DNA of 64,000 nt. It comes from Alloscybalousia sp045595895. Lineage in GTDB: Bacteria > Bacillota_I > Bacilli_A > RF39 > UBA660. This document shows positions 7,331-16,364 of the stretch, piece after piece. The stretch's first letter is position 1; each line of letters starts with the position of its first letter. The stretch spans positions 1-64,000 of the forward strand of contig JAZOBJ010000013.1 of the NCBI GenBank assembly GCA_045595895.1, in the 5' to 3' direction. The translations under genes were made by a program, and so were the position numbers. The notes under the pieces were generated by a model that saw only the letters and a program-made list of their open reading frames with translations, did no database searches and was not told the origin of the DNA.

Positions 7331-8701
7331 ATGGATAAGTCTGTATATTTAAAAAATAATCAAAGAGTTATTGCTAATTTAATTAAGAAGTATGAGTTCT
7401 TAGATGAAATTGATGTAACTGTTAAAGTATTAGAAATTATAGATACGGAGTTAACAAATAAGGGTACTAATGTAGCTTTTTCTAATATTAGGACGGTAGT
7501 TGAGAAATATTTTTCTGACTATATTAGTAAGAAGATTAGGAATAGTGATTTTAAACCTATCGAAAGTTGTATTAATTATATTATTAGTATTGATCATGTT
7601 AATGTTCTTACTAAATTTTGTACTAAGATAAATTCTTTAGATTTAGATTTAGATGTTGAACATTATATTTCTATAATTAATAATAATGCTATTATAAGTA
7701 GTGAGTTAAAGAGTTTAATTTCTAATTTTAAAAGGGTCGAGGGTATGGGAATAATTGTTCCTAAAAAACTTTCTACGATGGCTATTATGGATTTTATAGA
7801 AGCATATTGTATGATAAATGGTATTGATATTGATAGTAATAGAGATGATTATGATGATGTTATAGAAACTGATGTTTATACTACAGATGATGTTAGACAA
7901 TATTTGAAGGAAATTGGTCGTTTTCCTGTATTGGCTGTTCAAGAAGAATATGAATTAGCTATACGTGCTCAAGCAGGTGATAGTTATGCTATTAATAAAT
8001 TAACTGAACATAATTTAAGGTTAGTTGTTTCATGTGTTAAGCGTTATGTTGGACGTGGCTTATCTTTTTTAGATTTAATTCAGGAAGGTAATTTAGGTCT
8101 CATAAGAGCTGTTAAAAAATTTGATCCAACTAAAGGGTATAAGTTTTCAACATATGCTACATGGTGGATTCGTCAAGCAACTACTCGTGCAATAGCAGAA
8201 CAGGCTAGAACTGTTCGTTTACCGGTTCATTTAGTTGAATTTATTAATAGATTCACACGTGTTCAAAAACAATTAGCTATCGATTTAAAACGTTATCCTA
8301 CTGACCAAGAAATAGCTGATTATATGGGTGTTAGTATAAAAAAAATACAGGATGTTAAAAGTATATCTCAGGAGATGCTATATTTAGATACTCCTATTGG
8401 TGAAGATGGGGATACTTTATTATTAGAAATGGTTGTTGATCCGAATGCTGTTTATACTGAACAAACTGCTATTATGTCTAACTTAAGTGATGAAATGTTG
8501 AAACTTTTAGAAGGATTATCTACACGTGATGCTAAGGTACTTTATTTAAGATTTGGATTTGATGGTAATCCTAGAACTTTAGAAGAAGTAGGGCAAATCT
8601 TTGGCGTAACACGTGAAAGAATACGTCAGATTGAAGCTAAAGCATTGAGAAAATTAAGAAAAAGATCTGAAAAAGCGCAATTAGGAGATTATTTATTATA
8701 A
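7331..8701 (+). CDS. sigA: RNA polymerase primary sigma factor (SigA/RpoD) with long N-terminal region
   Basis: Primary sigma factor that directs RNA polymerase to housekeeping promoters. Region 1.2 begins near residue 185 (DDVRQYLKEIGR); region 2 has GNLGLIRAVKKFD and the promoter-melting/-10 segment YATWWIRQATTRAIAEQART; region 4 has the -35 helix GVTRERIRQIEAKALRKLR. At 456 aa it is longer than the roughly 370 aa typical of Bacilli, because about 185 residues precede region 1.2 instead of about 100; that N-terminal part is not recognisable as standard region 1.1. It starts at an ATG after GGGGGATA. In many Bacilli rpoD lies beside dnaG; here it follows spo0A. A strong terminator ends the unit. 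Confidence 0.95.
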   Translation: MDKSVYLKNNQRVIANLIKKYEFLDEIDVTVKVLEIIDTELTNKGTNVAFSNIRTVVEKYFSDYISKKIRNSDFKPIESCINYIISIDHVNVLTKFCTKINSLDLDLDVEHYISIINNNAIISSELKSLISNFKRVEGMGIIVPKKLSTMAIMDFIEAYCMINGIDIDSNRDDYDDVIETDVYTTDDVRQYLKEIGRFPVLAVQEEYELAIRAQAGDSYAINKLTEHNLRLVVSCVKRYVGRGLSFLDLIQEGNLGLIRAVKKFDPTKGYKFSTYATWWIRQATTRAIAEQARTVRLPVHLVEFINRFTRVQKQLAIDLKRYPTDQEIADYMGVSIKKIQDVKSISQEMLYLDTPIGEDGDTLLLEMVVDPNAVYTEQTAIMSNLSDEMLKLLEGLSTRDAKVLYLRFGFDGNPRTLEEVGQIFGVTRERIRQIEAKALRKLRKRSEKAQLGDYLL

Positions 8702-8705
8702 TAAT

Positions 8706-8735
8706 AAAGCATATTCATATGAATATGCTTTTTTC
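8706..8735 (+). terminator. Terminator after sigA
   Basis: A perfect 11-bp stem (8706-8716 with 8721-8731), 4-nt loop and T-run. Confidence 0.92.
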
Positions 8736-8745
8736 TTTTATATAA

Positions 8746-8774
8746 TTGACTTTCTGTATATTAAATATTATAAT
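8746..8774 (+). promoter_or_regulatory. Promoter for the DUF4143 ATPase gene
   Basis: TTGACT at 8746-8751, 17-nt spacer and perfect TATAAT at 8769-8774. Confidence 0.8.
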
Positions 8775-8807
8775 CAAATTATAAAATATGTTAGGAGGAT
8801 ACGATTT

Positions 8808-10082
8808 ATGGAACGAAAAATATTTTCTGATTTACTTAAATGGAAGAAAGATGTTAATAGAAAACCTTTATTACTTTATGGCAATAAACAAATAGGTAAA
8901 ACTTATAGTGCAATTGAATTTGGAGAAAAGGAATATAAAACTATTGCCTATATTAATAGTGATAATAATACTCAGTTTTTATCTATTATGCAAAAAGAAA
9001 GAACTATTGATAAAGTTATAGCTAAAATGTCTTTATTAGTTGGTGAATCTATTTTAAAAAATGATACATTAATTATTATTGATAATGTAGTGGATGAAGA
9101 TATAGTTAAAGCTATAAAAAAATTTGGAAAAGAAGCTAATGATTATCATATTATTATGATTACTTCTTTGAAAGAGAAACTTTCTGTTTTTAAGGGTGAA
9201 GAATTACAATATAAATATATGTTTCCAATGGATTTTGAAGAATATTTGATGGCCGTTGGTAATTTAGAACTAATAGATTTTATTAGAACTTCATATCGTA
9301 ATAATAAGGCTATGCCTTTTCATAGTATAGCTATGGATTATTATGAAGAATATTTAATAACTGGTGGTCTTCCAGAATCTGTATTTGCTTCTATTAATAA
9401 AGAATCTGATTTAAAAATTAAAATTATTCAACAAAAACAATTAGATAGTTATAAAAAAGAATTTTTATATATGAATAATTTAATTGATATTACACGTTGT
9501 AATGATGTATTAAATATAATTCCATATCAATTATTAAAATCCAATAGAAAGTTCCAATATGGTCTTATGAGAACTGGTGGTAGAAGTAAAGATTATGAAA
9601 CTGCTTTAGATTTCTTATCTAATAATGGTATTGCTTATAAGTGTTATAAAATTAGTGAAGTTAAACCTCCACTTAGTAAGTGTAAAGATCAAGAGAGTTT
9701 TAAATTATATTTAAATGATACAGGTATTTTATTTATGATGATGCATTTATCTAGAATAAAGCTATTTACTGATGATAGTTTAAAATATATTTTATATGAA
9801 AATAATTTAGCTAATACCATTATCTCTTGTGGTTATAATTTATATTACTATCAATCAGAAGGTAAAGCTGAAGTCCCTTTTGTTGTACAAACTAGGGCTG
9901 GTAAAATTATTCCTATTGAGATAGTTAATAAAAATTTATCTAAAGCTAAGTCATTATCATTGTTTATGAGTAAATTTGAAATTAATGAAGCTATTCGTTT
10001 TACTGAAGATAACTTTAGCATGAAAAAAGGAATTAAATATGTTCCTATTTATGCAGCCTTCTGTTTAAAAGAAAATTTATAA
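8808..10082 (+). CDS. AAA-type ATPase with DUF4143 C-terminal domain
   Basis: A 424-aa protein of the AAA_14 plus DUF4143 type that is common and poorly understood in bacteria and archaea. The Walker A loop is GNKQIGKT at about residues 26-33. The conserved FPMDFEEYL segment follows the ATPase core, and the C-terminal part (PFVVQTRAGKIIPIEIV...) resembles the nuclease-like fold end of DUF4143 proteins. The Walker B region reads LIIIDNV, where family members usually have DEIQ, so the catalytic Glu appears to be Asn and hydrolysis may be weak. It has its own promoter and a strong AGGAGGAT ribosome-binding site, and no partner gene. Role unknown; such proteins have been suggested to act in toxin-antitoxin-like or transposon contexts without firm proof. 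Confidence 0.8.
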   Translation: MERKIFSDLLKWKKDVNRKPLLLYGNKQIGKTYSAIEFGEKEYKTIAYINSDNNTQFLSIMQKERTIDKVIAKMSLLVGESILKNDTLIIIDNVVDEDIVKAIKKFGKEANDYHIIMITSLKEKLSVFKGEELQYKYMFPMDFEEYLMAVGNLELIDFIRTSYRNNKAMPFHSIAMDYYEEYLITGGLPESVFASINKESDLKIKIIQQKQLDSYKKEFLYMNNLIDITRCNDVLNIIPYQLLKSNRKFQYGLMRTGGRSKDYETALDFLSNNGIAYKCYKISEVKPPLSKCKDQESFKLYLNDTGILFMMMHLSRIKLFTDDSLKYILYENNLANTIISCGYNLYYYQSEGKAEVPFVVQTRAGKIIPIEIVNKNLSKAKSLSLFMSKFEINEAIRFTEDNFSMKKGIKYVPIYAAFCLKENL

Positions 10083-10117
10083 AAATTTACTAAAAAGTTA
10101 ATAAAATTATTAAAACG

Positions 10118-10147
10118 TTGAAATAATATATATCGTTTTAATATAAA
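10118..10147 (+). promoter_or_regulatory. Promoter for gpmI
   Basis: TTGAAA at 10118-10123, 18-nt spacer, TATAAA at 10142-10147, ahead of GAGGTAAAATATG. Confidence 0.55.
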
Positions 10148-10170
10148 ATACAACAGAAAAGAGGTAAAAT

Positions 10171-11670
10171 ATGAGACCGATTTTATTAACAATTATAGAT
10201 GGTTTTGGACTTCGTGATGAAGTAAAAGGTAATGCTGTTAAATTAGCTAATAAACCTAATTTTGATATGTTGTGGAATAGTTTTCCACATTCAACATTGA
10301 GTGCTAGTGGTAGAGATGTAGGTTTGCCTGAAGGTCAAATGGGTAACTCTGAAGTTGGACATTTAAATATAGGTGGTGGAAGAATAGTTTATCAACCTTT
10401 TGAACTTATTAATAAAAAGATTGAAGATAAAACTTTTTTTGATAATAGTCAATTAAAAGGTGTTATGGACCATGTTAAAAATAATAATTCTAAACTACAT
10501 ATATTTGGACTTCTAAGTGATGGTGGTATTCATTCCCATATTAATCATATTTTTGCGTTATTAGAGATGGCTAAAAAAGAGGGTGTTAGCGAAGTTTATG
10601 TACATGCTTTCTTAGATGGTAGAGATACTTTACCTGACATAGCTTTAACCTTCTTAAAACAGTTGCAATCTGAGATGGATGAATTAGGTATTGGTAAACT
10701 AGCTGATATTTCAGGTAGATATTATTCAATGGATCGTGAGAGAATGTGGGATTTAACTAAAAAATATTATGATTTATTAGTTAATAAAGTTGGAAATGTT
10801 GTCTTTGATTTAGAAAAATATATTCAAGATAGTTATAATAATAATATATATGATGAATTTATAGTTCCTGGTATTGTTACTTCTAGTGGTAATTTGGAAG
10901 AAAATGATGGTTTAATTTTTGCTAATTTTAGACCAGATCGTGCTACTCAGACATTTACTGCTATAACTAATCCTGAGTTTAATGAATTTGAAACTAAAAA
11001 GTTTAGTAATATAAAATTGGTGACTATGATGCCAGTTGAGAAAAGTATAATTTCTACTAATGCTTTTTGTATTCCTGATGTTACTAACTGTTTAGGTGAA
11101 TATTTGGATAAAAATAATAAAAAAGTTTTAAGAATAGCTGAAGCTAGTAAATATCCACATGTAACATATTTCTTTGATGGTGGTAAAGATATGGAATTAC
11201 CTGGTACTGATAAGATTATTATTCCAAGAAAGAATGTTGCGACTTATGATATAGCTCCGGAAATGTCAGCTAAGGAAATAACAGATAAGCTTATTCCGAT
11301 TATAGAAAACTATGATGTTATTATTTTAAACTTTGCAAACTGTGATATGGTTGGGCATACTGGTAATTTAGAAGCGGCTATTACTGCTGTTGAAACAGTT
11401 GATGAATGTATTGGTAGACTATATGAAAAAATCAAAGAAATTAATGGTTTGATGATCGTAACTGCAGATCATGGAAATTGTGAACTTATGATTGATGAAG
11501 ATGATAATATAATTACATCACATACTACTAATAGGGTGCCATTTATAATATGCAATAATAATTTGAAGTTAGTAGATGGTAAACTTGGTGATATTGCGCC
11601 AACTATTCTAAAATTAATGAATTTAGAAATTCCTAGTGATATGACTGGTGATATTTTAATGAAAGACTAA
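10171..11670 (+). CDS. gpmI: 2,3-bisphosphoglycerate-independent phosphoglycerate mutase
   Basis: Converts 3-phosphoglycerate to 2-phosphoglycerate with two Mn ions and a phosphoserine intermediate. The alkaline-phosphatase-like metal site begins with IIDGFG (Asp near residue 9); the catalytic Ser is in GQMGNSEVGHLNIGGG (about residue 60); the C-terminal metal ligands appear in NFANCDMVGHTG and TADHGNCE. Length 499 aa is slightly short of the typical 510. In Bacillus this enzyme is in the gap-pgk-tpi-pgm-eno operon; here it is about 4 kb away from tpiA with its own promoter and terminator, and eno is not in the window. Metal dependence makes this form sensitive to pH during sporulation in Bacillus. 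Confidence 0.97.
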   Translation: MRPILLTIIDGFGLRDEVKGNAVKLANKPNFDMLWNSFPHSTLSASGRDVGLPEGQMGNSEVGHLNIGGGRIVYQPFELINKKIEDKTFFDNSQLKGVMDHVKNNNSKLHIFGLLSDGGIHSHINHIFALLEMAKKEGVSEVYVHAFLDGRDTLPDIALTFLKQLQSEMDELGIGKLADISGRYYSMDRERMWDLTKKYYDLLVNKVGNVVFDLEKYIQDSYNNNIYDEFIVPGIVTSSGNLEENDGLIFANFRPDRATQTFTAITNPEFNEFETKKFSNIKLVTMMPVEKSIISTNAFCIPDVTNCLGEYLDKNNKKVLRIAEASKYPHVTYFFDGGKDMELPGTDKIIIPRKNVATYDIAPEMSAKEITDKLIPIIENYDVIILNFANCDMVGHTGNLEAAITAVETVDECIGRLYEKIKEINGLMIVTADHGNCELMIDEDDNIITSHTTNRVPFIICNNNLKLVDGKLGDIAPTILKLMNLEIPSDMTGDILMKD

Positions 11671-11687
11671 AATTAGTCTTTTTTTTG
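11662..11687 (+). terminator. Terminator overlapping the gpmI stop
   Basis: An 8-bp stem (11662-11669 with 11674-11681), AAAT loop and T-run; the left arm contains the last codons of gpmI. Confidence 0.85.
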
Positions 11688-11732
11688 ACATTGTTTTTTG
11701 ATTTTTTATCTTATAATACTGTTGGTGATATT

Positions 11733-11906
11733 ATGAAAGTAAAAATATTTGATTTTGAGGATGAAAAAGATTTAGAAAAAGCTATTAATGATTTTTTAGA
11801 TGATAGCATGGATGTTGTTGATATTAAATATCAAGTGTCTATGGGAATATTTAGTGAGGAACAGATATATTGTTTTTCAGCAATGATAGTTTATGCAAAA
11901 AAATAG
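11733..11906 (+). CDS. cse60: Cse60-family sporulation protein
   Basis: A 57-aa protein beginning MKVKIFDFEDEKDLEKAIN, with VDIKYQVSMG and EQIYCFSAMIVY toward the C-terminus. Order and spacing of these segments match the small sporulation protein Cse60 of Bacillus, which is made in the mother cell under sigma-E and has no known biochemical role. I chose the ATG at 11733 because GTTGGTGATATT precedes it; upstream in-frame residues lie inside the terminator and promoter region. A TATAAT sits at 11712-11717, but the TTGACA before it is 21 nt away, so the promoter is uncertain. Family call from memory; fairly sure. Confidence 0.75.
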   Translation: MKVKIFDFEDEKDLEKAINDFLDDSMDVVDIKYQVSMGIFSEEQIYCFSAMIVYAKK

Positions 11907-11961
11907 ACTTGTTCGATTGTTTATATTTTCTTAATATTTTATAATTATATTGGGTGGTAGT

Positions 11962-13149
11962 ATGAGGGAAAGACTTATTTTTCATATTGATGTAAATAAT
12001 GCTTTTTTGTCATGGACTGCTGTTGATTTATTGAAAAAAGGTTATGAGATAGATATTCGTACTATTCCATCGGTAATTGGTGGAGATGAGGAGTCTAGAC
12101 GTGGAATAGTGACTGCTAAAAGTCCGGTAGCTAAGAAAATGGGGGTAGTAACAGCAGAGCCACTTTATATGGCTAGAAAAAAGTGTCCAGGTTTAAAAGT
12201 GTTTAAGGGTGACTATGAACTTTATCATCGTGAATCTAATAAATTGTATAAATATTTCTGTAATTTTACAGATAAAATAGAGCGTTATTCTGTAGATGAA
12301 TGTTTTTTAGATATGACTGGTACTGAGCTTTTATATCCTGATCCTATTGAACTTGCTTATAAGATGAGGGACGAAATATATGAGAAGTTTGGTTATACTG
12401 TTAACATTGGGATAGCTAATAATAAATTGTGTGCTAAGATGGCAAGTGACTTTGAAAAACCTAATAAAGTACATACTTTGTTTAGTTATGAAATAGAAAA
12501 GAAAATGTGGCCTCTTTCAGTTACAGAATTATTTATGGTAGGTAAGTCTTCTAGTAAAATTTTAATGGAAATAGGTATTAAAACAATAGGTGATTTAGCT
12601 AAAACAGATATTATTTTTTTAAGAAGAAGATTCAAGAGTCAAGGTGATATGATGCATGAATATGCTAATGGTATTGATTTTAGTGAAGTGGAAGGAAATA
12701 GAGCTAAAAGTAAAAGTATTAGTGTTACTGAGACTTTGCCTGTTGATATTGATTCGATTTCGGGGTTTAAAAAAATATTACTTCCTCAAGCAGATAAAGT
12801 TGGTAAACAAGCTAGACGTGAGAAACTTTATGCTAAAACTATAGCTATTATCTTTAAAACAAGTGATTTTGTTTCTTATACTCATCAAATGAAATTAGTA
12901 AATCCTACAAATGTTACTTCTGAAATATATAATTATGCATTAGAAATTTTGGAAAAAGGTTGGAGAGGGGAGCCTCTTAGATTGATTGGAATAAGACTTG
13001 CTGATTTTACTAATGATAATAGTAAACAAATATCATTATTCGATACAGTTAAAGATACTGGGAATGATAAAATTCAGGAAGTACTTGATAACATTAGTGA
13101 TAAATATGGTGATGGTGTTATTATGCCGGCATCTCTTAAGAAAAAATAA
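11962..13149 (+). CDS. dinB: Y-family DNA polymerase (DinB/Pol IV type)
   Basis: Translesion DNA polymerase. The palm motif I is HIDVNNAFLSW (metal ligand Asp; steric-gate Phe kept, but the usual AFFA/CFFA pair is NAF), motif III is YSVDECFLDMTG with the Asp-Glu metal ligands, and the little-finger domain follows. QISLFD near the C-terminus fits a beta-clamp binding motif. This NAFLSW variant is one I recognise from Clostridia and related Firmicutes. The start at 11962 follows GGTGGT; an alternative ATG four codons upstream is possible. The stop overlaps a nearby downstream ATG, and the next gene lies 11 nt further, so the two are probably cotranscribed. No LexA-type operator is visible upstream. 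Confidence 0.93.
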   Translation: MRERLIFHIDVNNAFLSWTAVDLLKKGYEIDIRTIPSVIGGDEESRRGIVTAKSPVAKKMGVVTAEPLYMARKKCPGLKVFKGDYELYHRESNKLYKYFCNFTDKIERYSVDECFLDMTGTELLYPDPIELAYKMRDEIYEKFGYTVNIGIANNKLCAKMASDFEKPNKVHTLFSYEIEKKMWPLSVTELFMVGKSSSKILMEIGIKTIGDLAKTDIIFLRRRFKSQGDMMHEYANGIDFSEVEGNRAKSKSISVTETLPVDIDSISGFKKILLPQADKVGKQARREKLYAKTIAIIFKTSDFVSYTHQMKLVNPTNVTSEIYNYALEILEKGWRGEPLRLIGIRLADFTNDNSKQISLFDTVKDTGNDKIQEVLDNISDKYGDGVIMPASLKKK

Positions 13150-13160
13150 TGGGTGATATA

Positions 13161-14084
13161 ATGGAATATAATGATAGATTTATTAATGAGTTAATAGATA
13201 ACGAAATTAAGTTTTGTGATTCTATTTGTGATAAATATAAATATCCTGATAATATTGGCCATTTACTTTATATAATTATTCCGGCTTTTATTTTAAAGTA
13301 TGGTATTAATAATAAGAGTATAATTGAAAAATGTTTTTATGATACACCGATAATAATTGATGATATACAGGAGCAGATACACCAAGCTTATTATTTTGGT
13401 GTTCCAAGATATCAGGGGGATAGTATAGTTGTTGATAAGGGGATAGTGTTAAAAAAATATAAAAATATTTCTCTTATACAACTACTTGATAATTTGATCC
13501 ATGAGTTTAATCATGCTATTAATTCCATTCAAAATGAAATAGTTATTAATGATTTTGTTTTAGTCAGAACAGGTATTGTTTATAATTGTTTTGATATTAG
13601 AACTTTAAAGTTTATTGAAAAGGGTTTTGAGAGTATTTTAGAAGAAGTAATTAATACTAAACAAACTGAAGAAGTAATTGATATTGTTAAAAGTTTTTCA
13701 AAATATAATCTTAATAATACAGTTGTTTCTTATACTTTATATTCTATAAATCATATGACAGATATTAATTATCGTTCAAAGAGTTATTTATTAGAATCGT
13801 TGGTATGTCGTAGGCTTTTGGAAAATAAAACATTTATTTCTACTTTTGAAACTTTAAGATTTGAGGGAAAAATTGATGATATAAATGTTTTTTTTGATGA
13901 TATTGTTGGTAAAAAAGGTTCACTTTCTGAGTTATCTCAGTTGTTGAATGAGTCATTAAAATTACAGAAAAGTTTAAGCAATAAGAAATGGTTTAGGAAA
14001 AGAATAATGAATAAAATAAGAAGTATTAATATTGAGGCTTTTAAAATAGTTGAGTGTTTTGATAATAATACTGTATATAAATAA
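13161..14084 (+). CDS. Uncharacterised protein with an HExxH metallopeptidase-like motif
   Basis: A 307-aa protein with no signal peptide or membrane segment. The helix NLIHEFNHAIN holds His114-Glu-Phe-Asn-His118, the zincin HExxH signature, and a possible third ligand occurs in ESILEEVIN about 55 residues later, resembling gluzin-type spacing. I do not recognise a family. The start at 13161 has GGTGAT 3-4 nt upstream; an ATG at 13149 lies before this site and is less likely. It follows the dinB-type polymerase closely and shares a bidirectional terminator with the convergent gene downstream. Function unknown; a cytoplasmic zinc peptidase is possible. Confidence 0.7.
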   Translation: MEYNDRFINELIDNEIKFCDSICDKYKYPDNIGHLLYIIIPAFILKYGINNKSIIEKCFYDTPIIIDDIQEQIHQAYYFGVPRYQGDSIVVDKGIVLKKYKNISLIQLLDNLIHEFNHAINSIQNEIVINDFVLVRTGIVYNCFDIRTLKFIEKGFESILEEVINTKQTEEVIDIVKSFSKYNLNNTVVSYTLYSINHMTDINYRSKSYLLESLVCRRLLENKTFISTFETLRFEGKIDDINVFFDDIVGKKGSLSELSQLLNESLKLQKSLSNKKWFRKRIMNKIRSINIEAFKIVECFDNNTVYK

Positions 14085-14114
14085 AAAGACTATTTTTTTA
14101 ATAGTCTTTTTTCT
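14083..14114. terminator. Bidirectional terminator between convergent genes
   Basis: A stem of AAAAAGACTA (14083-14092) and its complement (14102-14111) around an 9-nt loop, flanked by A-run and T-run; it can serve both genes. Confidence 0.85.
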
Positions 14115-14611
14115 TTTTTATAAAGTTTTTTAATCTCTGACAATAACATATATGGTATTTGGTATATTGGGATGTTTTGATTTGTAATTATTCTTTTAAT
14201 TGTATTATCTTGATGTTCGATAATTATACTTTTATCCATTTCTTCTTTTTGTTCCCATGTTATTTCAGGTTGTTTATTTATTTTTCCTGTTATAAAAATG
14301 ATACAATGGATATATTGAGAGAAATACGATATTCTTTCTTTTTCTGTTGGAATATAAGAATTTATTAGTTCACAAATGTTATTTAAACTTGTTAGTGATT
14401 TCATATCAAAATTATTTTGGTTCCATTTTAATAATTTAAGAATAGAATAGCTAAATAAACTATGTTCCAATAAATTTATGTTTTCTAGTTTATCATTATG
14501 ATAAAAATTTAATTCTATTAAATTATCACAACATTCTTTCATTACTGTTATTGATTCGCTTTCATAATTTATTCTTTTTGTATACTTGATTTCCACATTG
14601 TTATTCTTCAT
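14090..14611 (-). CDS. Hypothetical protein, 173 aa
   Basis: A mostly hydrophilic cytoplasmic-looking protein of 173 aa rich in Asn, Lys, Ile and Glu, with a Lys-rich C-terminus (KKLYKKEKRLLKK) that is partly encoded by the shared terminator. There is no signal peptide, membrane helix or recognised motif. It has its own promoter on the minus strand (TTTACA, 16 nt, TATAAT at 14633-14660) and a GAGGTAAATT ribosome-binding site, so it is probably a real gene although lineage-specific. Function unknown. Confidence 0.6.
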   Translation of the reverse strand: MKNNNVEIKYTKRINYESESITVMKECCDNLIELNFYHNDKLENINLLEHSLFSYSILKLLKWNQNNFDMKSLTSLNNICELINSYIPTEKERISYFSQYIHCIIFITGKINKQPEITWEQKEEMDKSIIIEHQDNTIKRIITNQNIPIYQIPYMLLSEIKKLYKKEKRLLKK

Positions 14612-14632
14612 AATTTACCTCTTTTTCTGTTT

Positions 14633-14660
14633 ATTATAATTATTTTTCTTGTTTTGTAAA
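14633..14660 (-). promoter_or_regulatory. Promoter for the minus-strand hypothetical gene
   Basis: Read on the minus strand: TTTACA, 16-nt spacer, TATAAT. Confidence 0.6.
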
Positions 14661-14676
14661 TAGAAATGTACCAAAA

Positions 14677-14705
14677 TTGAAAAAAATATGATATTATTAT
14701 ATTTA
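14677..14705 (+). promoter_or_regulatory. Possible promoter for murJ
   Basis: TTGAAA at 14677-14682, 17-nt spacer, TATTTA at 14700-14705. The -10 is weak. Confidence 0.4.
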
Positions 14706-14725
14706 GAGGATCTGGAGGAAATAGT

Positions 14726-16360
14726 ATGAAAAAGAATTCCTTTATGCAAGGTGCGTTTATAGCTACTCTTGGTATTGTTTTAAGTAAGATTTTGGGAATT
14801 ATTTATGTTATACCATTTTATGCCATTATTGGGGAACAAGGTGGTGCTTTATATGGTTATGCATATTCTATTTACTCAATCTTTTTAGGCATATCACAGG
14901 CTGGTATTCCACTTGCAATCAGTAAAATAGTTAGTGAATATAATGTTTTAGGATATTATGATGCTAAAAGAAGAACTTTCCAACTTGGGAAAAAGGTTCT
15001 TTCAATGCTTGGTGTTGTTTGTTTCCTTATAATGTTTATTTTCGCTAGGGGTATAGCTACTGTTATTATTGGTAATGTTACTGGTGGTAATACAATTGAA
15101 GATGTTACTTTTGTAGTTAGAGTTATATCTTTTGCAGTGCTTGTTGTACCATTTCTTAGTATTTATAGGGGTTATTTACAGGGACATAAATTTATCACAC
15201 CAACTTCTATTAGTCAGGTTTTAGAACAAATTGTTCGTGTATTGGTCATAGTGTTAGGAAGCTTTTTAACTCTAAAAGTATTTAATTTATCTTTAACTAC
15301 TGCAGTTGGTGTAGCAGTATTTTCTGCTACTATAGGTGCTTTAGTATCTTACTTTTATTTAGTATTTAAAATTAGAAAAGATAAGAAAGCATTAGAAAAA
15401 GAAACAATGAAAGTTGAAGAACCAAAGATTGCTGATAGAGAGATAATTCAAAAGATAATTATATATGCATTTCCATTTATTATGATAGATGTATTTAAAT
15501 CATTAATTAATTCAGTTGATGTATTTATGTTGGTTAGAGTGTTAGTAAATGGTATTGGTTATACAGCGATAGAAGCTGAGTCTATTATGAGTGTTGTTTC
15601 AACATGGGGACATAAATTAAATATGATTATTGCAGCTATATCTTCAGGATTAATGGTTAGTTTAATACCACACTTAACTGCTAGTTTTGTAAAAAAAGAT
15701 ATGGATGATGTTAAGAAGAAAGTTAATCAAACATTACAGGGGTTATTATTCTTTACTGTTCCTATGACTGTGGGATTATCAATACTGGCTAAACCCGTTT
15801 GGACTATATTCTATGGTACAAGTAATTTTGGACCTAATGTTTATCAATTCTACGTATTTGTAGCACTGGCTACTACAGTGTTTACTGCTAGTGTTACTAT
15901 TCTTCAGTTATTAAAAGAGTATAAACAAGTATTTATTTGTCTAATTACTGGTTTATTAACTAATGCATGTTTGAATATCCCATTGTTATATGCATTTGAT
16001 TATATGGGATTTCCGGCTTATTATGGTTCAATATTATCAACAATTCTAGGATACTTTGTATGTAGTTATTTAGCATTACGTTATGTTAATAAAAAATATG
16101 AAGTTAGCTATGAAGATACTATTAGAAAAGTGTTTAATATTGTTTCAATTACATTAGTAATGGTAATTGTGTTACTTGGATTAAAATATATCTTACCATT
16201 TAATTCTACCAGTAGATTATTTAGTATTTTATATGTAGTTATATTTAGTATTATTGGTGGTGTTATATATTTTGGCATTACATTTAAGACTAAGTTAATA
16301 TATGATGTATTTGGAAAAGGGAATGTTTGTAAAATATTAGATAAATTTAGAAAAAGGTGA
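14726..16360 (+). CDS. murJ: Lipid II flippase, MurJ/YtgP family
   Basis: A 544-aa polytopic membrane protein of the MOP/MATE-like polysaccharide transporter superfamily, about 14 hydrophobic segments. The start (GAFIATLGIVLSKILG, then VIPFYAIIGEQGGALYGY) and RGYLQGHKFITPTSISQVLEQIVR align well with YtgP of Bacillus, whose length is also about 544 aa and which flips lipid II across the membrane. SpoVB, a sporulation paralogue, is the alternative. It begins a unit with a FemA/MurM-like enzyme 4 nt downstream, and that context (an enzyme that modifies lipid II at the inner face) supports a peptidoglycan role. Confidence 0.88.
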   Translation: MKKNSFMQGAFIATLGIVLSKILGIIYVIPFYAIIGEQGGALYGYAYSIYSIFLGISQAGIPLAISKIVSEYNVLGYYDAKRRTFQLGKKVLSMLGVVCFLIMFIFARGIATVIIGNVTGGNTIEDVTFVVRVISFAVLVVPFLSIYRGYLQGHKFITPTSISQVLEQIVRVLVIVLGSFLTLKVFNLSLTTAVGVAVFSATIGALVSYFYLVFKIRKDKKALEKETMKVEEPKIADREIIQKIIIYAFPFIMIDVFKSLINSVDVFMLVRVLVNGIGYTAIEAESIMSVVSTWGHKLNMIIAAISSGLMVSLIPHLTASFVKKDMDDVKKKVNQTLQGLLFFTVPMTVGLSILAKPVWTIFYGTSNFGPNVYQFYVFVALATTVFTASVTILQLLKEYKQVFICLITGLLTNACLNIPLLYAFDYMGFPAYYGSILSTILGYFVCSYLALRYVNKKYEVSYEDTIRKVFNIVSITLVMVIVLLGLKYILPFNSTSRLFSILYVVIFSIIGGVIYFGITFKTKLIYDVFGKGNVCKILDKFRKR

Positions 16361-16364
16361 TATT

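Noticed and set aside
11685..11717. TTGACA and TATAAT before the cse60-like gene
   Set aside because: The spacing is 21 nt, too long for a normal promoter.
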